Part shown: positions 1 to 12,797 of the stretch, in pieces
Layout: each line of letters begins with the position of its first letter
Position numbering within the stretch: position 1 is the first letter of the stretch
Assembly: GCA_963573305.1 (NCBI GenBank)
Contig: OY754332.1
Coordinates: 46,351,559-46,415,558 of the forward strand
Direction of reading: 5' to 3'
DNA from: Pyrrhosoma nymphula
Taxonomy: Eukaryota > Arthropoda > Insecta > Odonata > Coenagrionidae
DNA: 64,000 bases
Notes under the pieces: generated by a model
What the model saw: only the letters and a program-made list of their open reading frames with translations
The model's database searches: none
Told to the model about the DNA's origin: nothing
Made by a program: the position numbers and the translations under genes

Positions 1-866
1 TGCATGCCTCTGCCCTATTAGGTTAATCCAGACACTTAGTTTTGGGAAGTGAAAATTCTGTTGATGTTTGTCGCAATCCCTTGAGGTGATCTCTGTTGTT
101 GGAATGATGGAGTCTTGAAACTTACTCCTTTCAATGACATCATGTAGCGTGCTAAGATTTTCCTGTGTCTATTTTTGCAGGATCGAGACGGGAAATGGGC
201 AGAGGCCTGTCGGGCGATTAGTCAGCTTTCGTTCCGTCAAGTTTCGTTTCCCAGGCGTTTCCTTGTCCAGCAGTGATTCACAATTTCGGTGTCATCGTTA
301 GCATCGCCTTACAGCTCAAGGATTCGAAGGTCATATTCCAGGCCATAAGGAAGGTGCTTAATTTTTCGCCTCTCCATATTAAAATTCTGTCTCCCTTTAC
401 AAACGATATAATTTTTATCTCTTAAAATTCACTTTTCTCACATTTCGTCGCTTGAATGCAGAACTATCCCATCTCACATTAGACTTAATTTACAGGAGAG
501 CTCTTTGAAATATTACAATGCATACATTTTTGTTACTCAGGATACTTCGGTTTTAATTAATTTTGTGCACAAATATCAGGTTTACAGATCGGATACTTCT
601 GCTTGTCATGAGAAGTATGCTGTAAATCTATTTTGGTAAAAAATCCAAATTTACTTGAAGTTGGACTAAATAGGCTTTTTAGAATTGGTAATAATGGTAG
701 CTAATTGAGAATCAATAGAAGATACTGCTTTGAAGAATCGATTGAAGTGTGTACAGGTGCAGAGTTCGTATTGGGATGAGGAGATGGCGTTACCATCGAA
801 AGAAGTAGTTGTATCGGAAAAATTATTACCGACGCCGGAGGATATAATTTTGATATCGTCGGATGA
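1..866. other. No recognisable gene
   Basis: Mixed-composition sequence with scattered stops on both strands. At 784-891 there is a short + frame starting MALPSKEVVV and ending in an acidic serine-rich stretch (ISSDEEENSSQEE). It stops just where the next ORF opens in another frame, so it may be the N-terminal part of the ORF at 867-1418. Confidence 0.4.
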
Positions 867-1418
867 AGAGGAAAATTCAAGTCAGGAGGAATAGTCAGAT
901 CCTCTTATCCTAAAAAGATATCTACTCTTCGTCGTTTATCACTTGGTTACATTCAGGATAATTTTCATTATTATTTGGAAGGTGATATTTGTCAGACTCT
1001 GATGAGAAAACTAGATTGGACACAGTTGTTTGTTGGTCCTTCGCAAATAATTAAAAGTTTATGTGCAAATTATTCAACATTTAGTATTAGGCGCATTAGA
1101 GTACGTTTGCAGCATATATCAAGTTCGGTTGAAGAATTTGATTTTCTTGGTAAATACAGTAATATTGCATGTAAAGGTTATGCTAATGCTTTAGCTTCTG
1201 GCACTAAAATTCCTATATTGCCAGATTGGGTTCAAATGTTGTTTACTGAAAAGGATTCGAAAGCTTGGTTTACGATAGGGATAGTTCTGCATTTTAGCAA
1301 CGATTTGTTGTCAGTTGCGGATTTAACGGTGAGAGGACTGGGGGAACGCCCGGTTCCCATGAAACCAGGAGAGCCCCACAGAATCCCAAGCAAATATATA
1401 AAGATATTATTCTCGTAA
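867..1418 (+). pseudogene. Unidentified ORF, possibly a frameshifted relic
   Basis: The frame is open from 867 to 1418; the first ATG is at 975 and gives 147 residues. Upstream of that ATG the reading stays protein-like (LRRLSLGYIQDNFHYYLEGD). A separate + frame directly before it (784-891) encodes an acidic Ser/Asp/Glu stretch and ends at a stop near 891, so the two may be one gene broken by a frameshift. The product has mixed hydrophobic and charged composition, no low complexity, no clear signal peptide and no motif I recognise. It could be a fragment of a mobile or viral-type element, a host exon, or chance. No function is assigned. Confidence 0.35.
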
Positions 1419-1429
1419 AATTTCATTAA

Positions 1430-4400
1430 TTGAACAATTTCTTATTTCTATCGAGTCTCTCGCACAAATTTTTCACGCAGAATCTCTATCTTTGTATGTG
1501 ATTTTAAACAAACGATTTTACTGAGTGTTTTCTATTTTTAAACATGTAACATTTTGTACGAGATCATAAAACTATTAGAAATATGAAAATAATTTTATCT
1601 TCATGATTACAGTTTTTCATTAAATACCGTCTTAATATCATTTCAAAATGTAGTCAGCATGCCAGTGTATTGGCTGTTTATATTAATCTCATGAATGGTA
1701 TTGGTAAATTGATCAAATTATTTCTACATAGGGCCATTGTTAGTTCTTCCGCCCTATTAGTCGTCCCTCATTTCTCTTGGCCATTACTTCTTAGTCCTAC
1801 ATTCTTGTTTTACGACGTTTGATTTCAGAAAGTGTTATCTTTTCCGTTTATGTTGCGGAAGGAGACCTTTTGTCTGTCACATCTTTTCCTTTCTTGGTCC
1901 CGGAGTTCCCTCTCCTAATCGAATATTCTAATTGCATCCTATATCCCATGTCTTCCTATTCCTTCATTTCATCAGCCCCACCTACTTTCTTTAGCTTTCT
2001 TAAGGATCAACTTTTTATAAAATCCAACGAACATCAGTGGGGTACAACGCGATGTGCCACAAAATAAATTTATTAAATCCCTCTTTCAGCATTCTCAGTA
2101 ACGCAGAAGTTCTGCGTTCACAGTGGAGTGACATGTTTGATCGTTAATTCTATTGGCTTGATAGCAATTGTGATTTGCATTTTATGACGTTCTTAGGACG
2201 CACTTTAATATATTGGTCATCCATGGGTAACGTGTGTGAATTCGACATCCTTTTCGGCGACTGGATTCTAACTGGGCTTTGCCCGCCAACAGTTTCCGTG
2301 ACCACCAGGAGTGACTCGACCGCCTGTATGCTTGTTGTGAGCGCATGTTGCAAGAGAGAGAAGGAAAAAATCGAAGATCGTCATTTTGAGAGATATTGCC
2401 ATTGCTAACGTTTAAGGATTCCCTTCAAAGGTGGGAAGGGCCTTGATCGTGAAAACGCTTGCATTGATACAGGCGTAATTCACTTTGGGATGATTGAGAT
2501 GTTTCCCGATAAGGAAGTTAGCACTTTTGAGGTCATCTGGGTGACTAATAGTTACTATTCACTACTGACACTCAAGAATGTCGCAGGGAGTCAATAGTAG
2601 TTAACTGTGACTCAGACCGAGTTGTATTCTCTCCGTTGTGAGTCAGAATATGATGTGGAGAGAATTTAATCATGTGAGGTATTAAAGCAGACCGTATCCG
2701 GCCATCAAACTCGAGTGCTGATTTTAATCCAAGTACTAGTAAGTTCTCTCCAGTCGGTATCTTTCATAGACTCTCCGTAGTGTTAAATTCTACAAAACTT
2801 TGCGATTGGAAGAGGACGTCTCGGAAGTGTGAAAGTTCTACCGAGTGTTACTTGTGCGAAAGCACTCAGGTAGTGTGGTCGACAATGTGTACGAATTCGC
2901 CGGACAAATCCTTGTGCTTCGATGGACAACACGGGTTCCTGAGAGTTATCTAATAAATCCGTCGATGGCAATTGCATCCGTCCATTATGTCATTTGATAT
3001 TTTGCGGAAAAATTCGCAATAGCATTGATTTTAGGGGATGATAACAATGTGGTGGTTTGCGAGGTGATTTAAGGATTTGTTTTATTCTGTGGACAGATTC
3101 CTTATATTATTCGGCTAGGTATCCTAGAAGTGGAAAGATTTGATGCTATTATGATGGAGATGACGTACAAAAATGAATCCATTTATGTGTTCACCTCTTT
3201 CAATCCTTTTTATTCCAATTGAAAGGTACAGGAGGTTTAGTTTGGTGGAAATCCTTCGCTTTGCTCTTTTGGTTTGTTGTCAAGGTGGGTAACTTACTAA
3301 TTTACATTTTAAAAGGCTCATCCATTCGCTTTGGATGAGGGTTGCTCCATTCACCGCCATTTCTTGTGGGATAGGCTAATCCGAAAAAGCTGTTTCGAGC
3401 TCTCTCAACTTTCAATTCCACAGTCCTGGACAATACACCCACACCTCAAGCATACTAATATGTCCCAGAACATTACCTTCCCTCTCGAAGAATTTTCCTG
3501 TTTGCAGTGATACCTGATTTGGAGAGTAAAAATCGCATTACCAACATTGAGTGTGGGTTGTTTCGGAGAACACTGTCGAAGTTGAGATTTGGCGTCTACC
3601 TTCGCGAGTTCCACGAATATACTCGTTCAATTCATCGCTACTTGAGAACTGTGGAGATCAATGACCAGATCAAGATGCTGTGAATTCTTGCTATTTATTT
3701 CTGATGTGGTGTAAATTTTATAATATTTTAATAAAGAAATAGCTGGAAATGTGAGATCCGAAGCCAGCTCCTGGCATGATTTCCCGAGTTCCTTCACGTC
3801 CCGTTCGATGAGGTCCTCTCATGCGAGTGTGCGAAATTCACAGTGAAACAAGCATTCGCCTGTTTTGGGATTCGGTTCCCCCAAATTCTTGCTGACTGCG
3901 CAAACCATAAATGTTACCCCGTCGTCCTCTTCCGCAGTGAATTTCAGATATGCTTTAAAGGAAATTTTTGTTCTCACAAGGTGCTCTGCATATAATCACA
4001 CGAGGTACTCGCGTTGGTGTACGTGGCGCCACGGTTCACGAGGTTGAAGACAATTCACGGCGTTCCCAAAGGAGGTGTTATTCTCATTTTATTATTATTA
4101 TTCTCATTTATTCTCATAGTGTAGTCTCATTTTTTATATTTATTGTATCAGCTTTAAAATATCCAAAAAAAATTGTTTGCTGATGATGTAGTCATCTACG
4201 GAGAAAGAATCATACCACTGGACTCCGAGGCTTTTTAATTTGAGCAGGAGAATAGTCACCTATCCACATACCCTTCATTCCCCAGCAAGGGCGTGTGGTA
4301 GGAGGTGTTAGGGGACTAGCCATTTTGCTTAAGTCATTGATGGTGCTTTGGAGGAAGGAGATTTTCGTACCTGATTGATTGTGTTTCTAACATATTTTGT

Positions 4401-4460
4401 ACCTTTGGAAGATGAAGTTTTGGGATAAAATATAACCCACCGTCGCAACCTGAAACTTAA
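1430..4460. other. No recognisable gene or repeat
   Basis: Only short chance-length frames of up to about 80 codons are present, with no recognisable domains. A small hairpin lies near 3,316-3,340 (ggctcatcca / tggatgag). I see no promoter-like composition and no repeat shared with the rest of the window. Confidence 0.5.
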
Positions 4461-4469
4461 ATGATACGA

Positions 4470-4735
4470 TTTTTTTAGTCGTCTTAGCCTTGCGTATAGC
4501 CACAAAATCTATAGCGGGTAGGTACCTCGCTTCATATCTAGTCCTTTCATTATCTAAGTCACACACTGTTCGGTCGTGGAAGTTTTTAACAAAGCGTGCA
4601 GCTTCCCTTTGCATTATATTTAGTTTTTGTATCACACCTTTTCCTGTAAAATCCCAAATGCTTGCGGCGCAGTCGACAGTACTAACTAGAGAGAAGTATA
4701 ATCTCCCATTTAAATTTATGCCCGAGTATTATTAG
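4470..4735 (-). pseudogene. Jockey/CR1-like LINE reverse transcriptase C-terminal relic
   Basis: The minus strand encodes INKLEMVQRRAARFV-like sequence, here read as IQKLNIMQREAARFV, preceded in another frame by a TVDCAASIWDF stretch. This matches the thumb and post-RT region of Jockey/CR1 non-LTR retrotransposons, which usually reads YASxVWDP...INKLEMVQRRAARFV. The frame breaks within about 90 residues and no endonuclease or catalytic RT block remains nearby, so it is a short dead fragment. Confidence 0.6.
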
Positions 4736-4739
4736 CTCC

Positions 4740-7060
4740 ATGATTCCTTAACTGCATTAAACCAATCTTGAGATTGATGGCTGTAGATAATGCAAGGGGG
4801 TGGCATTTTTCTACGAGAGCATCCTTGTTGAAGGTTTCAAAAGCATTGTGGCTGTGAATGATGTCGGAGTGATCACCCTTCTTTGTCAAAATAGCCTTTC
4901 AGTCCTTAATTGATAGAACGGAGACTTACCTCGCGCGAAATTCTCGCGCGAGAAATTCTCGAGAATCGCGCGGAAATTCTCCGACGAAAATCTTTATTCA
5001 TTACGGAACATTTCAATCGCTAAATATCGAGTGATATGAAGCACAGTGCTGTCACGTTCCGCGTCTCACAGGCTTCCCGCCAAATAGATAGTCATATTTT
5101 GCGGTGCAAATTTGGCAACAATGGACGCTGTATCACTCGTTATACCCATCGATCGCATAGTTTCGCGCATGAATATACATATAAATCCAAAACTTGTCCC
5201 CAGTGAGTGTTGCCAAACATTCCGCATGTACCGAAAAATCAGGACCAAGCAGATTGTAGCGCTGCGACTCTAGAGAAGGTGGTTATAATAAGGAAAGGCC
5301 GTGATTCAAATGGAAATAAAGGTACCGGAATTGGCCTCCCTATTAACACCAGCCATTTTTGACACACAAAGCGAACCATGCCGATTGCAGCGCCGACCTA
5401 TATTTTGCAGAAAGTTATGCAACACTGCTGCCCGTTAAATAAAAAGCAAGTCCAGTCCCGTACAATGGTGCCGAAGATTTAGATCCATATGTATATTCAT
5501 GGTTTCGCAATTACTGACCAGCCCAACTTTGTTTAACTTCCGTGGCTTGAGTGGGAAGCGGTTTTTCCACCGAGACAGGCCGTTAACCTCCGTGTTTTTC
5601 ACGGGGAAAGAATCCCCTTTCTCATTTTCCCCCTTCAGCTGAGAGCCGCATGATCCTCACCCCCTCCTCCCCATCCACCCTCGGGGGCTCAGGGTTCATT
5701 TCTCCGTCTCTCGTAGGAAATGAAAGGCTTTTTTCATCTCTCCCTCTTTGCGACTTCCAGTTTGAAAGGACGAGGGTTTAACGTTTTCATATGTGACCCG
5801 TGTTTATAGAGCGTAAGGGGAAACTCCTCAGGGCTGGTTGGCGTTGAGGTTTTTAAAATATTGAAATGGTGGCCGCAGCTATTCCTCTCGTGTAATTTTT
5901 GAATTAGTTCTGACTTTAATACTTAAGGCCCATCATTTTGAATCCTATGCTTGCATTTTGGTCACATAGGTGACCATCGACGGGGAGAGTTAAAGTCTCG
6001 CAAACAGGAATAGATTAAGATGAGAATATGAAGAGTCGGCCATTGCCAAGTGAAAGTGTCAAGATGAAAGATGAAGGGGTTGCTATGAAGCTGTAGATGA
6101 TAAAATGGCTGAGTGTGCTGGCACCTACATCTATCTTTTACTGAGCAATGCATGCATATTTTTTACCCCAGTGGAAATTAATTGTTGTGCTGCTCCTAGT
6201 TAGGGAAATGCCACTAATGGAATATTCTGCCTCCATAAATGTTTCCCTAACTATAACGTTCCCGCTGATTATTCCTGTACCATACACTATAGGTAATAAA
6301 TCTGCCACGGAGTGCTAACGGGCAACTTCTGACTCTACCCAGTGTCTGAGTTCATCGCGAATCCAGTGCAGATCAATGTGACCAAGGTTGTTTTTACGTT
6401 GTTTTGAGCTGACTGTCTGCCAGTGATCCATTAGACGTGAGGTCATAAAAAAGATGGTTTCCGCAATTCATGGGTGGCTAACAAAAATAAAAGTTGGCTT
6501 TCAATACCTTTTGGTGGAATCAAAATACAGGGCTGGCCACCAAAACGTGGCGGTGGCTACCCACACTGACAGGGTGGGCTTCATTACTTGAAATCCTTGA
6601 AGACTGGGAGACTTCCTTGCTTGGTGTTCGCGCTACGCTCTAATTTTATGGGATTCGACGACCGCAAAAGGGCAATGTGTGCCTTAACAATGGACTCCAT
6701 ATGCAAGGAGGTTTAGGTACACCTGAGATGGCGCTGTTGGTCCGCGTTCATACAGCGGAATCGAGGCAGGAATAGGGGTGCTTGGAACATAGGAAGTCTA
6801 TGCCTTTGTTGACCAAAACATCGGAATCGCAGTGGGCTTCGCAGTAACTTCAACTACTCGATTATAGGTGAATGATTAGCTATAACTTAAATTTAACTGT
6901 TTATAATGATTTAAATTTAATTTATCCTTGCTTTATAATTCACAAAGCTCCACTGGATGTTGTCATCTGATGTAAAATGACGAGGAAAAACTGTTGCCGT
7001 TCGCGATGTTTTCATGAGAATTCAGCGTAACAAATAATAATGACGGCGCCTTTATTTGAG
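4740..7060. other. No recognisable gene; a few local palindromes
   Basis: A cluster of CG-rich palindromic words (cgcgcgaaattctcgcgcg and relatives) lies at 4,931-4,985. A pyrimidine-rich stretch lies around 5,625-5,760. No coding frame, TIR or shared repeat was recognised. Confidence 0.5.
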
Positions 7061-7069
7061 CGAATTTGA

Positions 7070-7210
7070 GCGACTCTTCCTCAAAAATAACTCATTACAA
7101 ATCACACAAACACCAATGCCTAGCATAGTGACACATCCATCCAGACGGGACTCGAACCTCAGCGTTAGTAGGCGAGGACTTGACATCACTACCACCGAGG
7201 CTGGCAAAGT
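7070..7210 (-). repeat. tRNA-derived SINE
   Basis: Read on the minus strand, this has a B-box-like GGTTCGAGTCCC (plus-strand 7147-7158) about 40 bases after an A-box-like GCCTCGGTGGTAGTGATG. The spacing is that of a tRNA-type internal Pol III promoter. The stretch reading AAGTCCTCGCCTACTAA is shared with the SINE at 12,935-13,140, so both belong to one family. No intact cloverleaf can be drawn, which argues against a functional tRNA. Confidence 0.6.
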
Positions 7211-7214
7211 CACG

Positions 7215-9045
7215 CAAGATCCGTATGACGTTTAAATTATTAACGCTTTATATTGATTGAATGTATTGCGATTACAGCGTATAATTTCATTCTTAAAATT
7301 ATTCTCGAGGAAAGGAAGCTCACTCCAATGTGATCAAGATCGACAAACCTAGATGGCGGACTTTAGAACACTTGAAAATCTCTTAGGCAGCGCCTCCAGT
7401 GTATTTCAACCTTGTCTATAAGGAGTTTTTCTTTTGTTTGGTGCCTTTTGCGCCTGTTGTTTATTCGAGTGAGTCGTCTACAGGACGTCAAGGTGAAAGC
7501 GTCACTCCCAGCAAGCCAAGGTGGTCGAAGTAGCCGAATGGTAAGTCGTGCACCATAGCAACTATTGTCACATTTCTTTCATTGAATTAATACAGGTCAC
7601 TTTATTTTCGTCATTTGTTCTTATCTCGTGCTCCAGTTAGTTTTGGTGCGAAATGAGAGAACATGCTTGGATCCTAGGGACCAGATATCGTCCATCCATC
7701 ATATAAACTGCGTGCATGTCTTACCTATCTTGGGCAAGGCACTTTCGTATGGCATTTCTGTGGCTTTATGTATTCATTACATTTTGATGCTGTTTGTATT
7801 ACTCCTATTACCCTACCTACGCATTTAACTATCATTAAACAGGGCATTTTTTTGTCATTTTACTTCGCATTCGTAGCGGTGTTGGGTTGTTGATTAATTT
7901 ACATAATAATTCCGTCTGATCATGAAAAGGATTCGGATTTCTTTGCTGTGAATTATTCGTGCACGGTACGTGCTCTGAAACGGCAGTATGCTCTACGAGA
8001 AATGGATGCAACTTGGTTATTTGAACAGTTGAGCGACTGTTCTTAATATTTGCGATGGTTATATTGAATAAATTAAATGCACCTTTGTTTTTAAGAAGAG
8101 TTTTTTCACTGGCAGATGATTATAAATCTTTTCTTACCATGACAAATGAGTTGCGCGAGTTGGCGTGTGACTTGATATTTGGAATTTGATTCAGAGCGAC
8201 GCGTGAGATGCGAATATCGTGAAATTAAATTGGTGGCGAGTCAAGTGATCCTAAGGAAATGTATTCGAATTTTCGGGAAGTTTTGCATTCTTCCTCGATT
8301 TTACCGCCCCTACAAGTAGAACAAGTAATCCCGTGTTTTGTGGGAACCTGAACAATTTTAAACAGTTTTTTATATTTGACCAGATTGGTTGATTCTTATT
8401 CAAAGAGTTGAGAATTGAAATGCATCACTATATTTTATCAAGCCTAAAAGGCCAGGCGTTGGCATCAGTTTCAAATATACTCATTACCTCAAATAAGTAT
8501 GCAATAGCATGGCTGACACTCTTTCAGCATAATGAAAAGTCAAACATCGCTTGCTTTTCTTCGCTTTGGTATTTTATTTAGTGCTTATTCTTGCAATTAT
8601 TGATTCAGTAGATGCATTTTCTGTTTTCGATGTTTTTTCAGGAACCATTTACGCCTTGAGCGCTATTTTCTCCGAAATTGTTCCGAATTCCGAAATTATT
8701 TCGACTTTATTTTGTTTTATATAGCATTGTGAACTCTGGAGAAGCCGATAAAAAGACAGTTCGAAATGGATAACTATGGCGTTGGATAGTCTGATAAAAT
8801 TCGGTCATCAACGAGTCAAGAGTTCCTTCATGAGTAGAGGGTGCCAAAAAAGTCGTCGCTTAATTTCCGCTTTTTTAGAAAGACTTTTCACTATATCTTA
8901 GCGAATATCAAATTAATTTGATCAATTTACGCTTACATACGTCAATGAAAGAGACTTTTTATAACTTTTCTTTACGCTTGCGATTTAAAAAATATTTTTA
9001 GTGAAAATTATTTGTATAAAAGAAGCATCAAAGAGCTTTATAGGT
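7215..9045. other. No recognisable gene or repeat
   Basis: Short AT-rich frames only, the longest 66 codons at 7628-7828. No domain, TIR or shared repeat was recognised. Confidence 0.5.
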
Positions 9046-9048
9046 GAT

Positions 9049-9198
9049 GATAGGAAAAAGAAGGTACAGCAATTCGACATAAAAATTTATTGTACGACCT
9101 GGGTTTCGCCATCATCACCTGATGATGCTGCACTGTGGTGAAACCCGGGTCGTACAATAAATTTTGATGTGGAATTCCAGTACCTTCTTTTTCCTATC
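9049..9198. mobile_element. Penelope-like terminal snapback (two inverted copies)
   Basis: Two arms of about 60 bases form an imperfect inverted repeat whose outer ends are GATAGGAAAAAGAAGGTA and its complement. Reading from the centre outwards, the right arm carries CTGATGA at 9119, then GAAACCCGGGTCGTAC and AATAAA; the left arm mirrors this. The order CTGANGA, spacer, GAAAC, near-palindrome, GTC recurs at many loci in this window. The downstream sequence (CATGATGGATAAATTCCACC) resembles that following the 26.8-kb copy. The Penelope assignment rests on the locus at 59 kb; no ORF is present here. Confidence 0.55.
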
Positions 9199-9479
9199 TT
9201 CATGATGGATAAATTCCACCAAGTGACACCTGAAACCGTTAGCTTTCTAGGTAATTTATGGGATAGTATTGCGAACTGATTTTAAAAACCAAATGCCTTT
9301 TTTCTCGTTGAACATGAGTTAATGGAGCATAGTACCCTTACATTTTTTTGCAGCCGTATGCATGGCGTCTATTGTGCAAGCCGCTTCCAACTAAGCTTCA
9401 TACCCGGGAATCTCCGTAAAATCTACTCAGTAGGACGAGCAACAGGCGAGGCCAACGAACTCCCTGGGAATACGTTTAA

Positions 9480-10045
9480 GGTAGTTTGAGCGAAAAATCA
9501 CTTCACCTAGAATTTGATAACTTTGGCCTCATTCTAAGGCAAAAAACTCTCATCTCTCCAATGTTATCAAAATATATATTAACCCTTAGCCGAACTACTT
9601 TTCGAGCAATTTTCCTGAAAATACGAGCTGTTTTACATAGGATATATTACGGCTGTGCGCTCCAGAGGGAGAATATTGAAAAAATAGTAATTTCTACGGC
9701 CTAGATTACGTCAAAAACTAACGGTGTTTAGTTTATATATTTTCTCAACTATTTATAAAAAATAATCTATTACTCACCGGAGTAATTTTTATAGAATCGC
9801 AAAAGGACCTGCTCTTTTGAAAGCTTTTTAGCCGTACGACGTGAAAAAATGAGTCATGCTAGAGACGTACGTAGATATATTTATTTAATTATTGATAATT
9901 TTGATTATATATATATATATATTTATTTATTTGCACCATTTATATTACAATATTTTCCTCACACTTCTTACAGATGCTGAAATTCAAATATTAAATTCGA
10001 ATATGGCCTCCATTATGACTAGGTAAATATCTCGCTCAAACTACC
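9480..10045. mobile_element. TTAA-flanked MITE, copy A
   Basis: The ends are GGTAGTTTGAGCGA and TCGCTCAAACTACC, a 14-bp perfect terminal inverted repeat. Flanks are TTAA (9476-9479) and TTCA (10046-10049), consistent with a decayed TTAA target duplication of piggyBac type. The interior has no transposase; the 72-codon frame at 9486-9704 looks accidental. A second copy lies in inverted orientation at 26,642-27,426 and has nearly the same length once its own insertion is removed (558 against 566 bp). An (AT)n run lies at 9904-9922. Confidence 0.75.
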
Positions 10046-10049
10046 TTCA

Positions 10050-12555
10050 GAAATCTACCGGACGTACTGGGTGGGGATCTGTCTTCCAAATATATATCCA
10101 GAGAGTTATACGTTATAACCTCCGTGAAATGTTCCTCTTGTAGAATGCAGAATGAGCATGTAGAAGCATTTCGGATCATATGCCAATTCTACTGATCTAA
10201 AACTGAGTTTACAAGAGATTTGAGTAAATTTGAGGACCCTGAGATTATGTTCACCGACGGCTTTGAAAATAAATCACCCCGTGGCAGTGCTTGAGTAACT
10301 CTTGATTGGAAAAATTAAAAGTTTTAATACTATGCAGTAATTTTACGGTTGAGTAATTTGCGTTGAAGTCTACCTTGACTCCGTAAAACCTGCCCTTGAC
10401 TTAAACCCTATCTCATTTACTTTACATTTACATTTCATTAATTTCAGTGCAAGCAGTTGCGACCTTCTCGGCCATTAGCTAAATTATTCGGAAGATTCGC
10501 GGCATTTTGCTTAACATGAAACGCAAAGAACCCGTTCTATATTTCTATGACCTGTAGTTATTCCCCGGGACGACTGAGGGGGTTTTGAAAGGAACTTATT
10601 TATGGATGCCACAAAATTCTAGAAAATATTAATAAAGTATTTAATGCCCTAATTTTTTCTTTTAGAGTTTTAAATTTATGACATGATAATACGTCATACG
10701 TCACCAGGGATAGCCAAGCATTTAGTGACGCGGGTTATATATGCACGGTGGATCGCTTTTCTGCTAATTTTTCGGTCACCTAATGGTGTAGAACAGATTT
10801 TCTCAGCGAATAATGAAAATTTACCAACAGTGTACTTATCTAAATATAATGAATGCATTAATCATTTCATATCTCTGTAAATTTTGACATTTTAAGACGA
10901 TAAATATTAGTGAAACTGACGAAATCTTTACTGCTTCATAATTCAAAATTCTCTTCTCAAAAAAATGGATCCCTTTGTTTACGGTTGAAAAGTGCACATC
11001 TGGCCATCTAGGGTACAAGTTCATGGAAGAATACTGGTTTCCGGGGGATAAATAAGAAAATATGAATTATTGGGAAAGGAATTGCAAAAACCTGGGTCGA
11101 AAAATTAATTTAAGAGGAGGAAATCGGATTTGATGCGATCAGAACTAATTTCAGATTTCTCCCACTTCGCATGTGCCAATGATTTTTTTTAGTAAGGTCA
11201 GAATACTTAACAATCTCGTACCACTTCCTTTCCGGATCGATCATCCTCTGCTATGCATTACTTTACAGCCCGAGTTTCTGCTGCTTCATTCCAAACTTTA
11301 CCTCAACACAGGTGTTCATAAAATTATGAACGTCGGTAAAAACGTTTTTCGCCCCATAATCTCCGAGCGTGTGCATTATGAAATAAATCTAAAAATCATG
11401 TCAGCGTTTACGCTTTGCCATAATATCAAAGGTTTAGAATTCTAGCTTTCCATGCATTTGTTCACGAATATTGCTTTTTATTCCAAAACGTAAATAAAAA
11501 GTTGATGAGGTTTATGGTGAAAGAGCAGAGATGATTGGAGAGAAAATTGAAGTTGAACAACCAATGTGATATGAATAGCGAAAAAAATCTAAAGAAAAAC
11601 CCTCGGAGTTGATCTCTTTGCTACTCAAGAGTGTATGGCGGCGTCTGCCATCTTACTTAGCGGCTGATTTTCTCCATGAGAGTCTTTGAATGGGAATGCC
11701 CCTTGGAGTCCACTGCTGGCTATGGGATCTGACACTACTGCCTTGTCTGCATTAGCCACTTAAATAGAGGTTTAAATGAATCTCCCAGTTAATGTGCTGA
11801 CGTAGAATATATCAAGACAGTTTAAGTGAGGGTGTATTTAAATTGAGGGTGCACCACGAGTTAAAGTGAGCGCAGTCATTTTTTCCCATAATCTGGCCGT
11901 CGTACGTTTTCTGTGTTTATATCGCGTGAATATGTAATTCGAACGTTGTTCGTGGACGTAGTGTGATAAACATGAGCTTTTTGACGTTATTAACCAGAAA
12001 TATGAGCTGAATCCACAGACAATGTCTCACTCATATATTCAGCGATATTGACAGATAACTTTGATCATTCGTCGCCTGCGTCTTAGCCTAATACGAATAT
12101 CTCGTTTTCTTTCTCCAGGCAATGGCCTCGTAAAATTTATAATAACGCAATTCCATCGGTAGGTGTATTTCCCTGCTTTGTTGCATTCATCTAAATAGTT
12201 TAAGGGAAAATATTACGAGCATAAGCAAACATATTGAATGCAAGTTATAATGAGAAATGATGATACTACCTCACTGTTGACCAGGAGTGAGATATGAAGT
12301 CGCTAAATAACATTTCTCCGTGTCAAAAAGCCGTTTCTTTCACTCCTATGTTTATTTTATACATACAGGGCCAAACTACGAAACTTTTTGGCATGAAAAT
12401 CCTATTACGATATCAGTGAGTGAATATTTAAATGAATGTATGTAAACCCATTTTATTGTATTTTATTTATGACTTTGATGCTTATGGTCATATGACTCCT
12501 GACGAAACCATGCAATGTATGTTGCCAATTCGGTGTGAATAAATTTCTTATTATT
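10050..12555. other. No recognisable gene or repeat
   Basis: AT-rich sequence. Frames at 10683-10880 and 11173-11445 (65 and 90 codons) show no recognisable domain or neighbours and are treated as chance. Confidence 0.5.
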
Positions 12556-12599
12556 ATTCGAGTTAGGGAACTAACGCAAATGATTGAATTCCAATCCCC

Positions 12600-12670
12600 G
12601 ATCGTCACCCATCATCAACGTGACCTGAAGAAGCCTGTAGGAGAGCTGGCGAAATATTGCCCAGCTTATT
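12600..12670 (+). mobile_element. Solo Penelope-like 3' end with hammerhead-like motif
   Basis: The + strand carries CTGAAGA at 12625-12631, then a weak stem ending in GCTGGC, then GAAATATTG. It is closely similar in layout to the right arm at 59.4 kb (CTGATGAAG...CCAGCGAAATATTG). Only a single arm is visible and no inverted partner is seen. Confidence 0.45.
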
Positions 12671-12797
12671 GGTAGAGAGACCAAACGGAAAACCCGGAAA
12701 ACGGAAGAACCAACATTTCGCATTATCATTTTGATGTGGTTAGGCATCGAAGGACGATTTGATCAGGAAGTGATCCGCCGTGAGAGGCATGGTTGTC

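Noticed and set aside
7147..7158. Possible tRNA gene at a perfect B box
   Set aside because: Only promoter-like boxes match; no acceptor stem or full cloverleaf can be formed, and the sequence recurs elsewhere as a SINE.
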